NCBI GenBank assembly: GCA_000149265.1
Contig: CH003228.1
Coordinates: 2,189,801 to 2,253,800, forward strand
Direction: 5' to 3'
From: Ciona savignyi
Lineage: Eukaryota > Chordata > Ascidiacea > Phlebobranchia > Cionidae
Length of the DNA stretch: 64,000 nt
Shown: positions 37,001-50,011 of the stretch, piece after piece
Numbering within the stretch: position 1 is the stretch's first letter
How the letters are laid out: each line of letters opens with the position of its first letter
Made by a program: the position numbers and the translations under genes
The notes under the pieces: generated by a model
Told to the model about the DNA's origin: nothing
The model's database searches: none
The model's input: the letters and a program-made list of their open reading frames with translations, nothing else

Positions 37001-40000
37001 TGAATCAATACAAAACTAATATTTCGCTGTTTTAAAATCTTATTCGATTGGGTAGGAGTAGGACAGGCCAGCTAGATTGATGATGTTGCAGGAATTAATA
37101 TACGTTATCTACAGAAAACGACAAATGTATTAATTTGGTTTATCATAGTAATGTCACTTCTTGCAGTTGGTTGTTCCACTGTTATGTTCATGTAATATAC
37201 CATTGTGGTTTGGGACACAGCCAGACTGTTGGCCAGGGTGAATATGAAATTAGCAACTCTTTCGGCATAGGGACACCACAGTTAACTATACTGCACTTGT
37301 GTAGCCAAATCGAATCTGCAATTTTTTTAAACCTAACAAGAAAACAACAAACTGATTACAGTACTTTGTTTATAAAAAAAAGAATTTAAAAACTGTGTGG
37401 AATAACAAAGTTGTTTAAACAACATTAAAGTATATTTTTTTAACATTTCACATTAGGGTTTAGCTGGCAGATTTAAGTCTTTAATGTCTGGCATACATAT
37501 TGTTTCAATACTCTGATTAACTGAAACCTGTGTAGAAGTTGAACAAAAAAAAAATTGTTTCACAAACCCTCCATGGTTCCCCTCGCTTCTTCTTCCGCTG
37601 GAGGATGACATCATCAGCCACTTCCGACATCTGCGACTTCGGCCTCTGCCGATCCTGGAAATCCTCTGTTGCAAGGAACAATGGGAGCCACCGCTTCTCG
37701 ATCCTCTGTCTCACATATTTCTGTGCCCCTGTGATCAGCTCATTAGGAGGACGCTCCTTCAATGTCTTCCCCCATCCTCCTGCTGCCATGACAACCTGGA
37801 ATTCAATTTGAAAATCAGAACTCAAATAATAATATTAAAAACTATAAAAGTTTTACAGTTGATTTTATAAAAGACACTTGATTTTAAACAAGTTACAAGT
37901 CAAATAGTATTTAATATTTTTACAATACAGCACATGAGTGGAGAACACACACAAGTAGATACAACACATAGAAAATTTCATTAGCATTTTTTTAAAAATA
38001 TGTTAAAAAGTGCACCTGGTTTTGTTCATCTTTTGTTGCTGGACTGTTTGGGCCAAAGAAATATTTTTTGTGCAAATATTTTGCTCGAATTTCTTTTGCT
38101 TTTTCATCGCGCTTCTCATTGGCAGAATGAGAGACTCGCTTGAATGCTTCAATATCAAGCCAGCAAAGCAGATCATTTCTTGATTTTGTATAAAATAATT
38201 GGTTTAGGTTTTCTACTATTAATGTAGATTTTTTACAAAAAAATCTGAACTTATAGTTCTACTAAACCATGCTATTTAAAAAATGTAATATAAATCCTAA
38301 CAAGTAAAAAGTAAAAAAGTTATTATTTTTTATAACCAGTATATATTTTATTTCCCAAAAATTTGATCATCAGCACATGTAAAAGATGTAATCTTGCTTA
38401 CTTAGCAAAATTTTCTTCCAGAAACTTTCTAAAAAATTCCAGTTCAATCCGATTTCTGATAAGCTCATCAAATGAAAAATTTCGAAATTCTTCAGGAACA
38501 TTGAGCCACAAATCCTCTTCGTATTTTTCTATGGATTCCTGCTCAGTTTTAACCGGTGCTGTTTTCTGTTGATGTATTTCTGTTATTATTTTTTTGTAAA
38601 AGTTTTAGTATATCTAAATTCAATCTTCTTATTTTCCTTTGCGACTCTTTAATTACAAGAACAAAAAAATGAAATCAATTCCAAAAGCATAAAAAATTGC
38701 ATAAAAACGTTTTTAAACTTTAATAAAATGTGTAATATTGTTAACCTCGTTTATAATTCCTTTCTTTTGTAAGAAACCAAGATACCTTGGAGCAACATTC
38801 AGATTTCGCTCTTGGTTGATTAGTTCGATCTGTGTAAAAATGTCATATTACACCAGCAAATACAATATTAAAGATTGTTTTTAAAGTTTAACCTTTAAAG
38901 TTTACACATGCTGTGCAAATAAATTTCTATAGTTATATTACTATTCTACTATGGCATTAAAATTGTTTGGCTTAAAGTATTCTTTCTAGTTCCTTGCTAA
39001 ATTTAAAGCAACAAACCTTGCTGTAACTGGCTTGGTCAGAGCCGAGCATTTGGTTCCAAGGTATAATCAATATCTTTAGAACTTGCTCCTCCACTCCGTC
39101 GAACAACTCATCGAACGCTGGAGTGAGTTTAAGTCCGATCTGCTTCCGCATTGCCATCGAAACCCCAATATCCTCACATGCCCCACCAACAATATACGTC
39201 GAGTAGATAACCTGCAGTAATGAACAGATTCAGTTCCAACCAAAGGTGGATCGATCATGTTGTGTCATATATAATGTGGGAATTAAACCAGCAGCTAATT
39301 TAGTTGTGTCTTTGCAAAATAATTGAGCCCATTGTATTAGTAGAATTGCCCCCACTGTATCAATAGGTTAAACTCAAACTATAGCAAAGTCTTCAACATA
39401 TGCTGTAATAGCTCTATCCACCCAACTGAGGACAAAGGGAATCTAAATGTTATAAAGCCTTTTTTGTCCAATCCATGGAATAAATACTAGAGTTCGCTTA
39501 TAAACAAGACGGTTCTACCAGGAAGGAGTCGTCCACATATTTAAGATTTTTTTATTTAAATTAAAACAGGAATTTTTCATTACTAGTAATTAAAACCACT
39601 TATTCAAAAATAAAAAAATCCTACCTGGGCTTTTTGTTCTACAGTGAACTGATCGAATATATCAGCATAGAACAAGTGGTGAAACTCTTGCACATCAAAC
39701 CAAAAGTGTATAGCGTTATTCCACACCTGTTGAAAAATGGTAATGTTTAACAACCTAATTTTAAGCCATCATAAGAAATAAGACGAAGATATTTATCATA
39801 ACAGATTACCTTCTGAGCTAAGTCAAGTTAAATTTCAAATAGAAGAAAATATAACTAAATGATGGTATTAATTAATATATTACCAAAAAATAATAGATAT
39901 ACTTTATTAGTGCTGCTATTAATTATCTTAGAAGTTTGTGAATTTACCTGGTTGCCTGATTGTTCACAGAACTGAGTGAAAAACCATCCAGCTTTAGTGT

Positions 40001-43000
40001 CATGATACAATGCCTGCAATTTTTAATGTTAAAAAGTTGTTTATATTTTTTACTTCTTCAAGCCATCACACTGCTGGATATTTATTATTATACTCAAGAG
40101 TGGAAAAACGACACCAAGGAGCATCCAAAGCAAATATAAGACTTTTTTAAATCATTAAACACCACTGAAGGTTCAAGAACACAGAAGCGAACCTGCAACA
40201 TGCTTTCCATTGCAGGACTTCCCTTTATTGTTACTTGTGATGTAGCAGAAGAAGCGGAAGAACGGATTGTTATGGTTGGTTTTGCTCTTTCACCAATTCT
40301 GATGTGTTAAAGAGCTTTAGTTCTTAAATCAAGGGTACGCTTTCTTGTGATGATAATAAGTACAAACAAAGAGAAATGTGGTGGCAAAGGTAATGTGTAT
40401 GGTAATCACTATAGGTTTTGATCAATGTATTAACTCAGTTTGCGGAAATTGCTCGGTACCAGCTAATAAGTAAATTTTAACTAGGACAGGTATCTTTCGA
40501 AAAAGGATGTCCATTAGATAAAATGTTGTTGAAAAAAACACTTCAATAATAAGCTTTACTTTGAATTTAAAACTGCAGATTTTTTCCTCTCAAAGCGTGC
40601 CCGCGTCTGACGAGTGAGGGGACCTATTATAAATATTAATTATTGTTTTAAGTTGTAGGAAAACAAAATAAATGTTGGCACAAACAATTATCATTATCTT
40701 GTTCGACCATCATGTTTTACATCCCTGTCATATCATGCAATTCTTACTTCAATCCTAGTCTAAACGGTTGCATGCCTGGACAATGTACTAAACAGATTTT
40801 GAATAGATTGAAAAAGGACATTTAATGTTAACATAATATCGATTGATAAAAGCATAGCTATAGCTTCAGTAATCAGACTGCGAAAAAGGCATTCTAAAAT
40901 TGTGTTTTTCCATCATTTTACCACTCTGAGAAAAAAAGCTACAATTCCTTTCAATAATTAATCTTACCAGCCGAAGCAGGTCTCCTTACAGGTCGTTGAT
41001 AATATGGAATTTTCTTCTCCGTCAGTTCAGCAACTTTGGGGGTGAGATAGCTTGGTATGGGGCTGGGTGTTGTCAATGGGGGTGAGGGATCATGCTGATT
41101 CCTTATCACATCACGATGCAAATACTGATGGTATTCACTGCTTATCCCACTTTTGTCACTAGTGAGGCACACATCCTAAAAATATTTGCTTACTAATTGA
41201 AGCCTAGAAATAAACAAATATTATTTTTTACCGCCAGTGATATCTAGCTGATAATAATAAGTAAGAAATCGATTGTCGGAAATTCAAATACAATTGTTAA
41301 ACTATTAACATTTTTAACAAATTAAAAAAATTGCATATATTTATTTCAACAAATATAAATGTTTTACCCTTTAAATTTTACGTCCTTTTAATATAAACAA
41401 TTCTACCTTAAATCTGGGGAAGCAAGACTTCGGACGGAGAGGAGCTATGGTCATGGTTTTTGGTGATGGGTAGGACTGAGAAGACAGGGGACGTGTGTCT
41501 CGTACTTTGTGGCCTTCATCTTCGACATTGTGTACGCCAAGTATGCTTGGTGCTGGTGGTGTCTGACGAACTAAATATCTTGGAGCCCTGAATATTGTAA
41601 ATATGTCATATTCACAGATGGAAGGCACTTGTCACTTTCCTGATCCGACCGGTGAGTCTGGTGGTTTAGTGCGGTGCCTTTCAGCCGAAAGGTTACAGGT
41701 TCGAAACTGGTCGCTAGCTAGTCGGTTGTGTCATAGGGCAAGGCACTTAACAGACATTGCCTGAACTGAGCGGATTAATCGGTTCTACCAAATTGAAGAA
41801 ATGTCTCTATTATACAACAGTACAACACACTGCAATAGATCCGGTAACCCGACGGAAAGTATTCTGATGATTGACCTTGTAAACCTGTGTTTGTTTTTCC
41901 AGTAAACAGGGATTTATAAACTAGATATCCTATTCTATACCAGTTGAATATTTAAAAAAATCCTATGTTGTTTACCAGTATAATAAAAGTGATTCAGCAA
42001 TTTTCCGTTGAACTTGATGCAGATGGTCAATCCTCCACTGAGTAGCAAGCTGTAGTTGGAAACTTGCCAAACTCTCCTTTGGCAACCTCTTTGTACTTCC
42101 AATTTTTAAATATTTTTTTCTCAATTTCTGCAGATACCTAATATTGACAATAACTTGAAATGTTACCTTTAAAACATGTAATGGGCTTTGCTCTAATCCA
42201 GTAAAAAAACTACAGAATTACACAATCTGTACATTATTTTAATAACCATTAAAGCAACATATTTTTTTGTAATTGGTATTGGCAAAAGTCCATAAGATGT
42301 TTTTTAAATTATAGTTAAAACTTTTAAAATAAATTTCTTTACATAAAAGAAGACAAATCTGTATAACCATGCTGCTAAGTATGATTAATCAGTAAGCCAA
42401 CGATGGTCGATTGCTAGCTAAACGGTTATGGAATGGGAATCAATTGCAGACTAGATTGCTGTTTAGGCAAATACTTAAAGAACATTACCTGAATAACGGT
42501 ATTTAATGAATTAGTTTAGTTTAAGGCAATGTTTTGTTTGTTTGATAAAATCACGAAGCAATACCTTTGATAAAAAATTAGAAATGGAACAAAAATAGCA
42601 AAACGACAGTCATTAAAACACATCTATCATACAATCAATTATTTACTTTGGGGATATTTAGACGTGGTCGCCAAACCTAACTTTAAAAAATATAAATAAA
42701 ACTGGAAAAAAAGACATGCAATATTTCTACACTTACAATTGCTTTTTCATGTGATTCATGCCAAAACGACTTTTATCAATGTCCATCCAAAGCATTAACA
42801 AGTTCTCTCCAATTGTGTTGTGTAGGAAACTTTTAAATTTGCTAAATCCGTTGGCATCTACACGAAAAAGAAAACAGAACAATCAGAAAACAACAGCAAA
42901 ATAATCCTTCATATTCAGTAAATGTTTTTTTTATTTTTATCTCAAATAATTTGTAAGGTACCAGTTATTGTAGAATATTTAAATACATTTTTGTAAAATC

Positions 43001-46000
43001 AGTGCTCAAGTACAATCTATTGAACTTATTGCTATTACGCAACTTTTATAAGTAGATTATCCATTTTGTTCTTTTACAAATATAATACAATGAGTAGCGG
43101 AAGGTTCAAACATAAAGCTTTTAAGTTCCTAACCAGGTGTGTGCCGAAAAAGAAAATATGGCCAAGCATATTATAAAAGTGTGATTTTGTTAAAAACATA
43201 AGCAATATAAAGTCCAAATGTCATTCATAATTGTAAAAGGTCAAAGTCACCAGCAAAGTCAAATCTACGAGAGGAATTCGTGAAGTCCGACTCATCAGTT
43301 TCATCCGAGAAAACAGAATCAGTTTCTTCATCGAATGTAGATAGCAAGTTGTACTAATAATGTGGTTAGTTAGCCATGTTAAACACAACTTTATGTTAAA
43401 TCACCAAAAATTATAGATATTCAAAACTGTAAATGTAATTGTATGTAACATACCAGCATAATTTCACTTTAAAATGTAGTCGGATATAAAAATTTTGTAT
43501 AATTTTTATATATCATGATTGCCCGTTTAAGACTTACACAAGCATAGTACTGCCAAATTAAATTAAAAATTTAATGTTTACTGATAATGACATTGCTACG
43601 AGGACACTTTTTTATTTTTTTTTTCAATTTTACCTTTTCCAAAAATGAGATCGATTTTTTCCCAGATTGGTCCTGTAAAGTGCTCAATGACTTAGCACTA
43701 TGTGATCTATAAATAAAAATTCAATTAAATAAAAAAACAAATTACTAAATATTAAAGTTTGCATACCTTTCAGATATCTTTGATGTTTCTACTTTTTCAT
43801 CAGCTTCCAGCACGCCTTCTGCTATCATCTATGAGATTGAGGGCATAAGAAGAATGGCCACATAAACTAATTTAGTAACAATATCCATTGAAGACAATTA
43901 GAGAATAACCACCAATGTGTAATACTTCGATTTTAAGCCATCTTTTTGATATGCTGCTAGATCGAAACAATGACTGGTAACTACCAAATTGAGTTAATGA
44001 GGTGATTGCTTGTGTATAAATAAACCTTTTGTTTTCCCATTCATGGAATTAAAGATGGATATGATAGCCTATAAGTGTCCTGCACTCAAAAACTTTGCCA
44101 GGGCAAGCAGAAAACCCATAACACATCTTGTCATGACTGCCACCAAGTTGGTTGACAAATAAATGGTTACTTGAACTTATTATTGTGAAAAAACTAATTG
44201 GTAGTACTTAAACAGCAAACACGTTAAAAATTTAAAAACGTAAAATACCTAATTTATCTAAATCTAGGTAAACCTATTTCTAAAACTCACACTATGCGTA
44301 AGCTGACTGAGTGGGATCGCCCCCTCTTGTAATGACTGTGGAACCAATGCATCGAGGTTGACAACAGTGTCAAGTTTCGTGGATGTGGAGTCAGGATCCA
44401 AAGAGAGGTAAGCATCTTTTATTGCAAGTGCCACAAACACAGACGAATATGAATCTACATCTTGTACGTTGAAGTTGTAACTCCCTGAGGAATGTGAAGG
44501 TGATGTCAGATTTGAAAAATTTTTAAACATGCAGCAAAAAGCAATCGGTAAGCAATAATTAAAAATTACCAAAGCATTTAATGGTTTCACTGCATTTAAG
44601 CAATAGTCAATCGTTGTGCCTTGCACAAGAACACAAGCATCTAGCAGACGGCTTTGATACCTTGCAACTAGAGTGCTGCTAAACTTTTCATCATTTTATC
44701 ATTCTCATGTTAACCCATTTACCCAAAAAATCCAAGCATTAGAGATTAGCAAATTAATGCATAAACTAAACAGTGATGTCCTATCAGTATGGAATCAAAA
44801 TAAGGGTAAAAAAGTTAGTGTTGGTTATTTGCACTTTTTCTGGCAATTTCATGACCCCGTATGTTTTAATTTATTAGTAAATTCCAACTTTTTACTTCAA
44901 ACTGCAGGAAAATATAAAATTTTCGAAAAATTTATAGGAAACTAGACAATTTTTTTTTAAATTTTATTGTTACTGTATAAATATTGTAAGGTACCACCAG
45001 TACATAATTTGTTTACCAAATAACTTGAAATGCTGCTTTTACTATTTTGTTTTACTTTAATGATTCCATTGTCATGTATTTTCTGATGAAAACTAGAGTA
45101 TTTTAAGTATTTTTCTGTGGGTGGTAAAATAAAATTGCATTAAATATTGGATATATATACAATCGATGTTTGTGCATTTTAACTCCCTTTTCAGTTATGT
45201 AGGGAATTCGCCAAAGTCATTGTGTACTGTACACAAACACAATGACTTTAAGATAACATATTTTCCGCTTTTTCTGCGTCACTTCGTGACATGCATTTTG
45301 CGTCGCAGGGTCGGTGGCAAGAACGCCGAAAGGGCTATCAAATTTACAAAAAACCCCAAGGGGGAATTCCCGCTATTAGAAAAAGCTGTACAAAAAGAGT
45401 CCTATTTTCAAATTTCTAAGAAAGATGCATAACACGAATCAGAAAAGCGTAATTAAAATAACCCAGTTTACTTCAGGAAATCCACCAATAGAAAAAGCTC
45501 ATGAACCCATTTGTTTCTATTTGCAGAAACAAACGTCGCACGCTTGGTATAAAACAAATCAAGGGTGATTATATAACCAGGGGACATTTTTATGCAATAA
45601 TATAGCATACAAGAAAAATGTGGTTTAGTGGTTACTAACACATGTTTGACACGATCTAACGTTTGTTTTGTATTTTGTAATTTGTATGTAATCATTGTTG
45701 TTTCTGCATAGTATATATTTGTTATTTTGCCCTATTATCCATTATTTCTGGATGACAAGAATTTGACTTTTATAAAGAAAAACAGATCCATAAACTTTGC
45801 CTAAAGATCGCTGAAGTTCAACTTGATTACGTGTCCGATAGGTAACTTCGGTGAATACGGTATCTTTATATTTGTGTGATAACGCGGTACCTCTAAATAC
45901 TACATGACCGCTTGAACCGCTTGGATCGCATGGAGCGCTTAAATCGCTTGGAGCGCTTGGATCGCTTACTATAGGCTACTTCGTAATTACAAAAGCTATG

Positions 46001-49000
46001 TACGTTCGCGTGGCCAAATGGTTAACGCGACCGATACATATACCGACTCTTATACAAAAAACGGTCCTAGTGACGAGCCCATCATGTGTTCGAAACTTAG
46101 CTCGGTAAAAAAAAAAAAAAAAAAAAAAAAAATTACAAAAGCTATGATATTAATGTTAGGGTTGGGGTTAAAGTTAGTTCTGGGGTTGATATTAGTGTTT
46201 GGGACCAGGTTATAATTACTTTCCACAGCAATCTAAGTGATCCAAGCGATCCAAGCGGTCCTGTAGTATTTAGAGGCACCCTGATAACGAGCTATCTAAT
46301 TGCGGTTAGTGATATTTGTCGTTGACTATACCCTTAACAGTTAACCGATAGTCTTATTAATTAATTACACCCAAAACGAAAACGTCATTTTAATAAAAAT
46401 GGACTCCTTTACCAGCAGAGTGTGTAATGGCGGATATATTTGCCTTTAAAATTACAAAAAAATCTTTTTTAGAAAACCTTTACTTTTTTTATTCGCTTCA
46501 TTTTCAATTTCCTCCGAGTTTGTTTCTTGTTTGTTCTCATCGCTTTCGCTGCCAACTCCCTGATCGCTTTCGTCATCAGAAATCTCGGGTTCAATTTTCA
46601 CCACGTGACCAACTGTAAAATATAACTTTGTCTTACCTAAATAATGCTGTGTTCCTCAGAAGATCACGTAATTTTGCAACGACGATTTTTAACATCTTTG
46701 GTCAGTGGGTGGGCAAGCATTTCACAAAAAAAACTTTTATAAAAGTTCCAATTCAAACACAATTGATATTCACACAACGTAAATGTTAACCCATTACGAA
46801 CGTTATGTAAAACCAACAACAAGAAGAACGAAAAACGACATTTTTTCTTTCTAGGAAGGAAACATCAACAATTAATTGTAAACCTTGTGGGAAGCTTTTG
46901 AGTGGTAGCGGAAGAACACACGCAGCTTCTTCTGCGTGGATCGGATAACTGGTGGAAACCGATGGAGAGAATATGACCGATGACCCGGATGTAACTTTGA
47001 GATCACTGCTGATAAACGTTTGTTGTATAAAAAGTGAGTATTGAGTTAAAATTGAGTTGTAAAGTTGCAACTTGAACTAAATTACTTAGATATATCTCGG
47101 ACTGGGAACGCGAAGGAAGTGGTTCATAAACTAATTTCGTTAAACAGATATAGTATGCATGTAGTTGCACCGAGTAGGACCTATTTTAACAAGTTGCATA
47201 AAATAAAGAAATCACTTCAATTTTACTTTTATTTTCTGGATATAGTTAACACATGTTAAGTGAAAAATTTACAACATTAATCAACCGAAGATATAACCAT
47301 ACCGTGTGGAGTTAGTGATGTTTATATCGGTAAATTCTTCGCTCGGCCCCTTCGGAAAATTCTGCAAATCAAAACGTGCAATTTCTGTAAGCAAACCTCC
47401 ATATGTAAGGTGGATATCATAACAACGAAGGGGATTTGTAGTCTGTATTTTACTGAATATTTTTAATATACAGTTTGCATTCTGTAAAATGTCCTATCAA
47501 GTCTGTACAAATGTTTGGTAAAACCAAATGTAATAGTGATGATGAATCACTTTTATTTATATCGGTTTTATCTGTATCTTTGTGATAAAGAGGTAGAAAA
47601 GTCGTTACCTCGGAATCGACTCGTGAGAAATAGTCGTCTGCGTCATCCGCAATATCACTTCTTGAATCCAGGGAGCTAATTGGTCGAGTAGAGCTTTTGC
47701 GACGATAAGCGGCAAGTGAGGCGCTCACTGCTGGGCGACGGGGAGTGTCAGAAACAGATACTGTTTCCACCTGAAAACAATAAAACTTAGTTTTCACCCT
47801 TTATTGCGAAACTGCTCGCATGCTGTAAACTGTTAAATCCATACAAACGCTTGTACGTGGGGCATAATATTTTTGTTTCCTAACCTGACACGCGAGGGTA
47901 CGCGTACTATAATGAAATTGCTTTACATTTTGTCTTAGTGGGCCAGTCAGAAGTTTCTTGATTGTGTCTATCTGATTCATACAACAGTTCTGTAACTAAG
48001 TACCGCTTACGGAACTTTGTAGAAAATAAAGTTCAAGTATACGTTTATCAAAACAATCCAACTTACTTCTTTCGCCATGGTGTACCACTGCTGAGTCTCC
48101 GCAGGTGTGGAGTGCCCCATACTCACTTTTAGTTTTTCAATCATCTGGCTGGTTTCGTCAACCGGTGAAGGAGGTGGCGTGATCTATATATATATGTAGT
48201 CATACAGGTTATCCACAGGAATCAGTAAATAAGTACCTTTTTTTCTTTGTGCCAAGGTCTATAGTTTGGATCTATTGTAAGTTTGATGCCGCAACTTCTT
48301 GTTTCGATTTGAGAAAGCAACTTAGCTAATCTGGACAAATAGTTGTATGTTAAGGCAATAGTATTAAGGTGAGTGAATAAACGTATTTACCTGTATTCCA
48401 TATATAACTCACTGCGTAGAAAGGTGGGTAAGCGAAATCGTTTTATCCACTGCATGCCCTGCTCTTTATCCAAGCACTAAATAAAAAAATCAGAGAAGAA
48501 AATCATTATAGAGAATCCAAAACGGATTTGACAAATGTCGTGGAGAATTATAACCTAGACGAGGTGGCCACTTGTATACAGAGACTATGACGATTACAAA
48601 TTTATGTTATGACACCACCGCCAAAACAAGTCCGCACCTTGACGCTGAAGCTAGTTTTAATCTCCTCGTTTCCCTTGTTTTCCTCTTCTTTCTCTTTTTC
48701 TCTTTCATAATGTGGAAGACGGAGAGGTGGGTGCGGTATCGCATTCTGTTTTAAATAAATTGCACAACGTTCAAATTAAACAACACATAAATCGAATATA
48801 AGTGACTTTTCATTGTAAGCACACCATATGTGAGTGTAGAACCAAAATCAAATTATCTGCAGTCACATTCTTTGTTTACATCTCTGCCATGTATTATTAT
48901 ATAGTTGGTTTCAAATACGCATACATTTGCGTGAATCATCGCGTTTTAAAGTTCCTCGTCGAATATACCACACTTCATAATGTTATGGAAGAATAGCATC

Positions 49001-50011
49001 AATTTGCCGCTGAATTGACAAAGTAGAATTAACAGGTTGCCCATACAAGTTACCTTATAAACTTTGCTGATCGGTGTCTTCGATCGTGCCAAAGACTTTA
49101 TCTTATCAGCCAGTTTAAATTTATCCGGAGTTAGTACTTCAAAGGCACCGGTATTAGTGTTAAATCTGAGCGGTTCCGGAAAACTCTGTTAAAGAACAAA
49201 ATCCGTTATTTTACCAAAACCTATATACTGACATATCCTTGGCCAGATATTTTTAACATAAATGTGGTATGATAACACGACGGAGATCATTGTAGGTATA
49301 ATAATAAAGAGATGCTAAAATGATGCAATTTGACGGAAACAAAATTTTGATCTTTAGACAAAGTATCGATATAAATGTAGGTTTATGCCAACCATGTTAC
49401 ACTTTAGTGATAGTCAATAATGATTAAAGAGAATAATATGAGACACTGGTGGTGTCGTTGTCGTGTGCTATTAGTTTAAATTTATAAACTTAAAACGACG
49501 AGTTTGAATTATCAGACATTTGATTGATTACCGGTAATTCCAGGTAGGCGTTGAAATAATCCACGAACAGATCATCGGTGGCGAGAAACTCGTCCTGGTA
49601 AATCACACACTCGTCATTACAGACCTATAGGCTATGATGCGAATTCAGTGATATTCAGTACTTTTATACTGGCGTTTTTTTAAAAACACGGACTGGATTG
49701 ACAGAACAGCAGAATAAACCTTAGTTTTAAAATAATGACATATACCAGAGGTTTCCTTCCAACTGTGGCGCATATTGATTTTATAAAATGTACTCGACGT
49801 CAGTACCGATATGATTTTTTTAAGTTTTACAGCGCAAACAAGGTTTAATTTATTTTTAAAGCGATTATTAACATATTTGAATCGATCTCTATACTTACGA
49901 AATCGTTTTCGTCGATTTTTGGCGGCTCTGTAAAACAATAACGAAGTATTTAAGCAAATTTTTCAACAGGAAAAATACCAACTTGCCTGTTGTTAATATT
50001 TTCTCCGGCAT
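34032..50011 (-). CDS. RGS22: RGS22, multi-RGS signalling protein
   Basis: Orthologue of RGS22, a large regulator-of-G-protein-signalling protein enriched in testis in vertebrates. At least 34 exons on the minus strand give about 1,450 aa, against 1,264 in human. Representative exons: 49987-50011, 49899-49927, 49532-49594, 49054-49185, 48638-48745, 48391-48476, 48237-48330, 48067-48183, 47609-47770, 46484-46612, 44291-44484, 42737-42857, 41976-42137, 41407-41587, 40968-41175, 39017-39211, 38402-38565, 38016-38178, 37568-37795, 36809-36970, 36366-36545, 35604-35780, 34878-35106, 34445-34548, 34032-34178. Diagnostic blocks: EPPKIDENDF, QWIKRFRLPTFLRSE, LLLYWAPRYLVRQ, KYLHKKYFFGPNSPA, QFRKYVSLKGEFLENNVLFW. 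Several RGS-like helical segments occupy the middle and the C-terminal half. Exons 20 and 21 (40968-41175, 40193-40298) do not join in phase, so one small exon between them is probably missed. Confidence 0.93.
35178..35486 (+). mobile_element. Main tRNA-headed SINE, full length
   Basis: One of the most complete copies. The tRNA-like head starts GTCCGGCACG, with TCTAGTGGTTAAG as box A and GGTGCGAAACTGG as the box-B region. The body follows (CCGGTAACCCAACGG, GCCCGTGTGTTAACCCCC), then a tail of TATCC repeats ending about 35486. It sits in an intron of RGS22, in antisense to the gene. Confidence 0.85.
35938..36168 (-). mobile_element. Main SINE, diverged copy
   Basis: Old minus-oriented copy in an RGS22 intron. 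The body (CACGGACAATTGTCAG, GTTGTCGGG) and the head region (GCAACCCTTCGGCTGAAAG) remain recognisable but carry many substitutions. Confidence 0.6.
41644..41942 (+). mobile_element. Main tRNA-headed SINE, full length
   Basis: Nearly complete copy in an RGS22 intron. The head carries GTGGTTTAGTGCGGTG and the box-B-like GGTTCGAAACTGG, the best box B among the copies. The body holds AGATCCGGTAACCCGACGG. The tail is degraded, with TATCC units near 41930. Confidence 0.8.
42390..42545 (+). mobile_element. Main SINE, degenerate fragment
   Basis: Weak match to the middle of the SINE: GATTGCTAGCTAAACGGTTATGG, the CATTACCTGAA segment and the TTAATGAATTAGTTTAG stretch, in the expected order. It lies in an RGS22 intron. 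Confidence 0.35.
43977..44063 (+). mobile_element. Main SINE, 3' fragment
   Basis: Diverged 3' part of the SINE: GGTAACTACC, then TGAGGTGATTGCTTGTG, then TTCCCATTCATGGAATTAAA. It lies in an RGS22 intron. Confidence 0.5.
44485..45884. other. Large RGS22 intron, unexplained part
   Basis: The longest exon-free stretch of RGS22. It holds open frames of 88-90 codons on the plus strand at 44673-44945 and 45166-45432, which resemble no family I know. A perfect 12-bp inverted repeat lies near 45210-45247. It may be an insertion of unrecognised origin. Confidence 0.35.
45885..46281. mobile_element. hAT-type MITE with nested SINE
   Basis: Sibling of the 1594-1837 element. The left end is CGGTACCTCTAAATACTAC and the right end closes with GTATTTAGAGGCACCC, its near-complement. 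Perfect 8-bp target-site duplications TGATAACG lie at 45877-45884 and 46282-46289. Without the nested SINE and its duplicated site the element would be about 250 bp, matching its sibling. It sits in an RGS22 intron. Confidence 0.9.
46001..46130 (+). mobile_element. Short tRNA-Leu/Ser-like SINE with A-tail
   Basis: About 107 bp plus a run of roughly 24 A. It has a canonical box A (TGGCCAAATGG) and a box-B-like GTGTTCGAAACT. It is flanked by perfect 15-16-bp repeats (ATTACAAAAGCTATG at 45986-46000 and 46132-46146), the mark of LINE-driven retrotransposition. It is inserted inside the MITE. The GTGGCC.AA.GGTTAA head resembles tRNA-Leu/Ser. Because the A-tail and the target repeat are both perfect, it looks recent. 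Confidence 0.9.

Noticed and set aside
46018-46215. A plus-strand open frame with a poly-lysine run
   Set aside because: It reads through the SINE, its A-tail and the MITE core, so it is not a gene.
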